Part shown: positions 62,690 to 64,000 of the stretch, piece after piece
How positions within the stretch are numbered: position 1 is the first letter of the stretch
Layout of the letters: each line of letters opens with the position of its first letter
NCBI GenBank assembly: GCA_904419875.1
Contig: CAJFTG010000010.1
Coordinates: forward strand, 1 to 64,000
DNA: 64,000 nucleotides
Direction: 5' to 3'
Origin: Candidatus Avimonas caecicola
GTDB taxonomy: Bacteria > Bacillota > Clostridia > Oscillospirales > Acutalibacteraceae
Translations under genes and position numbers: made by a program
The notes under the pieces: generated by a model
Told to the model about the DNA's origin: nothing
The model's database searches: none
What the model saw: the letters and a program-made list of their open reading frames with translations, nothing else

Positions 62690-64000
62690 GTGAGCTTGAA
62701 AAGCAATTTGTTCGCCAAGGTGTTCGCCTTCGGCCTTTTCGTCGTGTTCGCCGTGGGCTGCGTGCTGACCTCCACGCTGGCGTATTATCTGTATTTTGTG
62801 CTGGAGGCCTACCAGGAAACATACACCGACACGTCGCTTTATTACAACTCCATTTACGGAGATGTCAACCGGCTGGATAATTACGGCCGGCTGCTCCAGA
62901 AAGAGAAGGACGCCGGCCTGACGCCCGAGGAACAGGACGAGGCCGACTATCTCAACAGCTACTTTTTCCCCCCGGCCGGCTCCAACATCGCCTGGGCCCT
63001 GCTGGACGCGGACGGGAACTGCCTGGCGACCAACACCGAAGGGGCCTCGGCGGTCGAGTCGGTCAAGGAAGAGACCGGCGGCCGTTTTGAACAGATTCAG
63101 CAGGAGTCCGCCTATGTGCTGATCGGCATGAAAACCAGCCTCGCGGTCAGCGACCGGTACAGCGAGGGCCTGGCTGATTTTCAGGACGCGCACCGATGGG
63201 GCCGGCTGGTCCTGTTTGGCGCCGGCTCCTGCCTGCTGCTGAGCATCGCGCTCTTCTCCTTCCTGATCGCCGCGGCCGGCCACAAGCAGGGGGCGGAAGG
63301 GATCGCCCTCAACCCTTTCGACCGCATCTGGACGGAGGCGGTGCTGTTCGGCGCCTGCCTGCTCGTTGCCGCCGGGATGAGCGTATTTTACAGCCGCATG
63401 TACGTCCATGAAATCATCATCCTCGCCCTGCTCTGCTTTATCGGCGCGCTGATCCTCTTCTTTTCGCTGATCCGCCGGGCGAAGGCGCGGGTGCTGTTCA
63501 AAACCTCCTTCCTCTGTCTTGTGTTCCGCCTGTTCCGGGTCATTTTCCGCCATCTGCGGATCACGGCCCGCATCCTCGGTTTCCTGATCGCCTACGCGCT
63601 GCTGCAGCTCCTTCTGGTGATCGGGATGACGGCGGGGAACCCGGTCTCCATCTTTTTCTTCGTCACCACCAACGTGGCGCTGTTCATCGTGGTCTGCCTG
63701 GGCTTTATCCAGTATCATCATATCTGCCGGGCGACCGAACGGATGGCGGCGGGGGAGCTGGACAACCTGGTGGACGAAAACACCGTCCCCTTCTTCCACC
63801 GGATCGCCCATAACCTGAACAGCACCGGTAAGGCGATGACCCTGGCGGTGGAAAAGGCGACCCAGAGCGAGCGGATGAAAACCGAGCTGATCACCAACGT
63901 CTCCCACGACATCAAAACGCCGCTGACCTCCATCATCAGCTATGTGGGGCTGCTGCACACCACCGATATCCGGGACCCCAAGGCGCTGGAATACATCGAT
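62690..64000 (+). CDS. Sensor histidine kinase (5' part; runs off the window, absent from the ORF track because no stop is reached)
   Basis: open frame from GTG 62690 (VSLKSNLFAKVFAFGLFVVFAVG...) with several TMs and H-box 'ERMKTELITNVSHDIKTPLTSIISYVGLL'. Confidence 0.93.
   Translation, partial: MSLKSNLFAKVFAFGLFVVFAVGCVLTSTLAYYLYFVLEAYQETYTDTSLYYNSIYGDVNRLDNYGRLLQKEKDAGLTPEEQDEADYLNSYFFPPAGSNIAWALLDADGNCLATNTEGASAVESVKEETGGRFEQIQQESAYVLIGMKTSLAVSDRYSEGLADFQDAHRWGRLVLFGAGSCLLLSIALFSFLIAAAGHKQGAEGIALNPFDRIWTEAVLFGACLLVAAGMSVFYSRMYVHEIIILALLCFIGALILFFSLIRRAKARVLFKTSFLCLVFRLFRVIFRHLRITARILGFLIAYALLQLLLVIGMTAGNPVSIFFFVTTNVALFIVVCLGFIQYHHICRATERMAAGELDNLVDENTVPFFHRIAHNLNSTGKAMTLAVEKATQSERMKTELITNVSHDIKTPLTSIISYVGLLHTTDIRDPKALEYID

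Noticed and set aside
1-64000. CRISPR arrays, tRNA or rRNA genes
   Set aside because: No spaced identical repeats of 23-47 bp, and no tRNA T-arm/acceptor or rRNA signatures noticed. The tandem arrays present are 9-11 bp without unique spacers.

Overview
The window is a high-GC segment of a Gram-positive, Clostridia-like chromosome (inferred from spmA/spmB, an SpoVT/AbrB-like regulator, ECF transporters, an Rnf-like locus and [FeFe] hydrogenases). It contains about 45 supportable genes. From left to right: (i) a sugar ABC permease pair with a YesM/YesN-type two-component system and a glycan-utilisation cluster (NodB-like, GH20, DUF4965, AraC regulator, GH2, jelly-roll protein), 0.1-15.4 kb. 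(ii) A cobalamin-riboswitch operon (surface beta-propeller/helical-repeat protein, DUF4430 lipoprotein, DUF71/Dph6-like ATP pyrophosphatase) next to a complete ECF transporter, 15.5-24 kb. (iii) An unusual flavinylated Rnf-like locus (rnfC, rnfD, an enlarged rnfG, a single fused divergent RnfE+RnfA-like protein, and apbE), with no RnfB seen, 26.3-32 kb. (iv) Assorted housekeeping genes, PH-domain membrane proteins, an AKR, an ECF S component with DUF1893, and an FtsX relic, 32-39.3 kb. (v) feoAB with a perfect 42-bp palindrome in the predicted leader, 39.4-42.2 kb. (vi) spmBA, an AbrB-like regulator, glmS with a strongly structured leader, pyrE, Smr and YwlG, 42-51 kb. (vii) A strong-promoter operon of secreted unknown protein, VanZ-like protein, two FtsX-like permeases and an ABC ATPase, 51.8-56.2 kb. 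(viii) A [FeFe]-hydrogenase sensory cluster (2Fe-2S protein, HydS-like group C, SpoIIE-type phosphatase, group B hydrogenase) beside an OmpR/HK pair that runs off the window, 56.7-64 kb. A cross-cutting observation is repeated occurrence of 9-11-bp GGA-containing tandem arrays, both in short intergenic spacers and in coding regions. No tRNA, rRNA or CRISPR array was recognised. All family calls come from reading motifs by eye; no database search was run.
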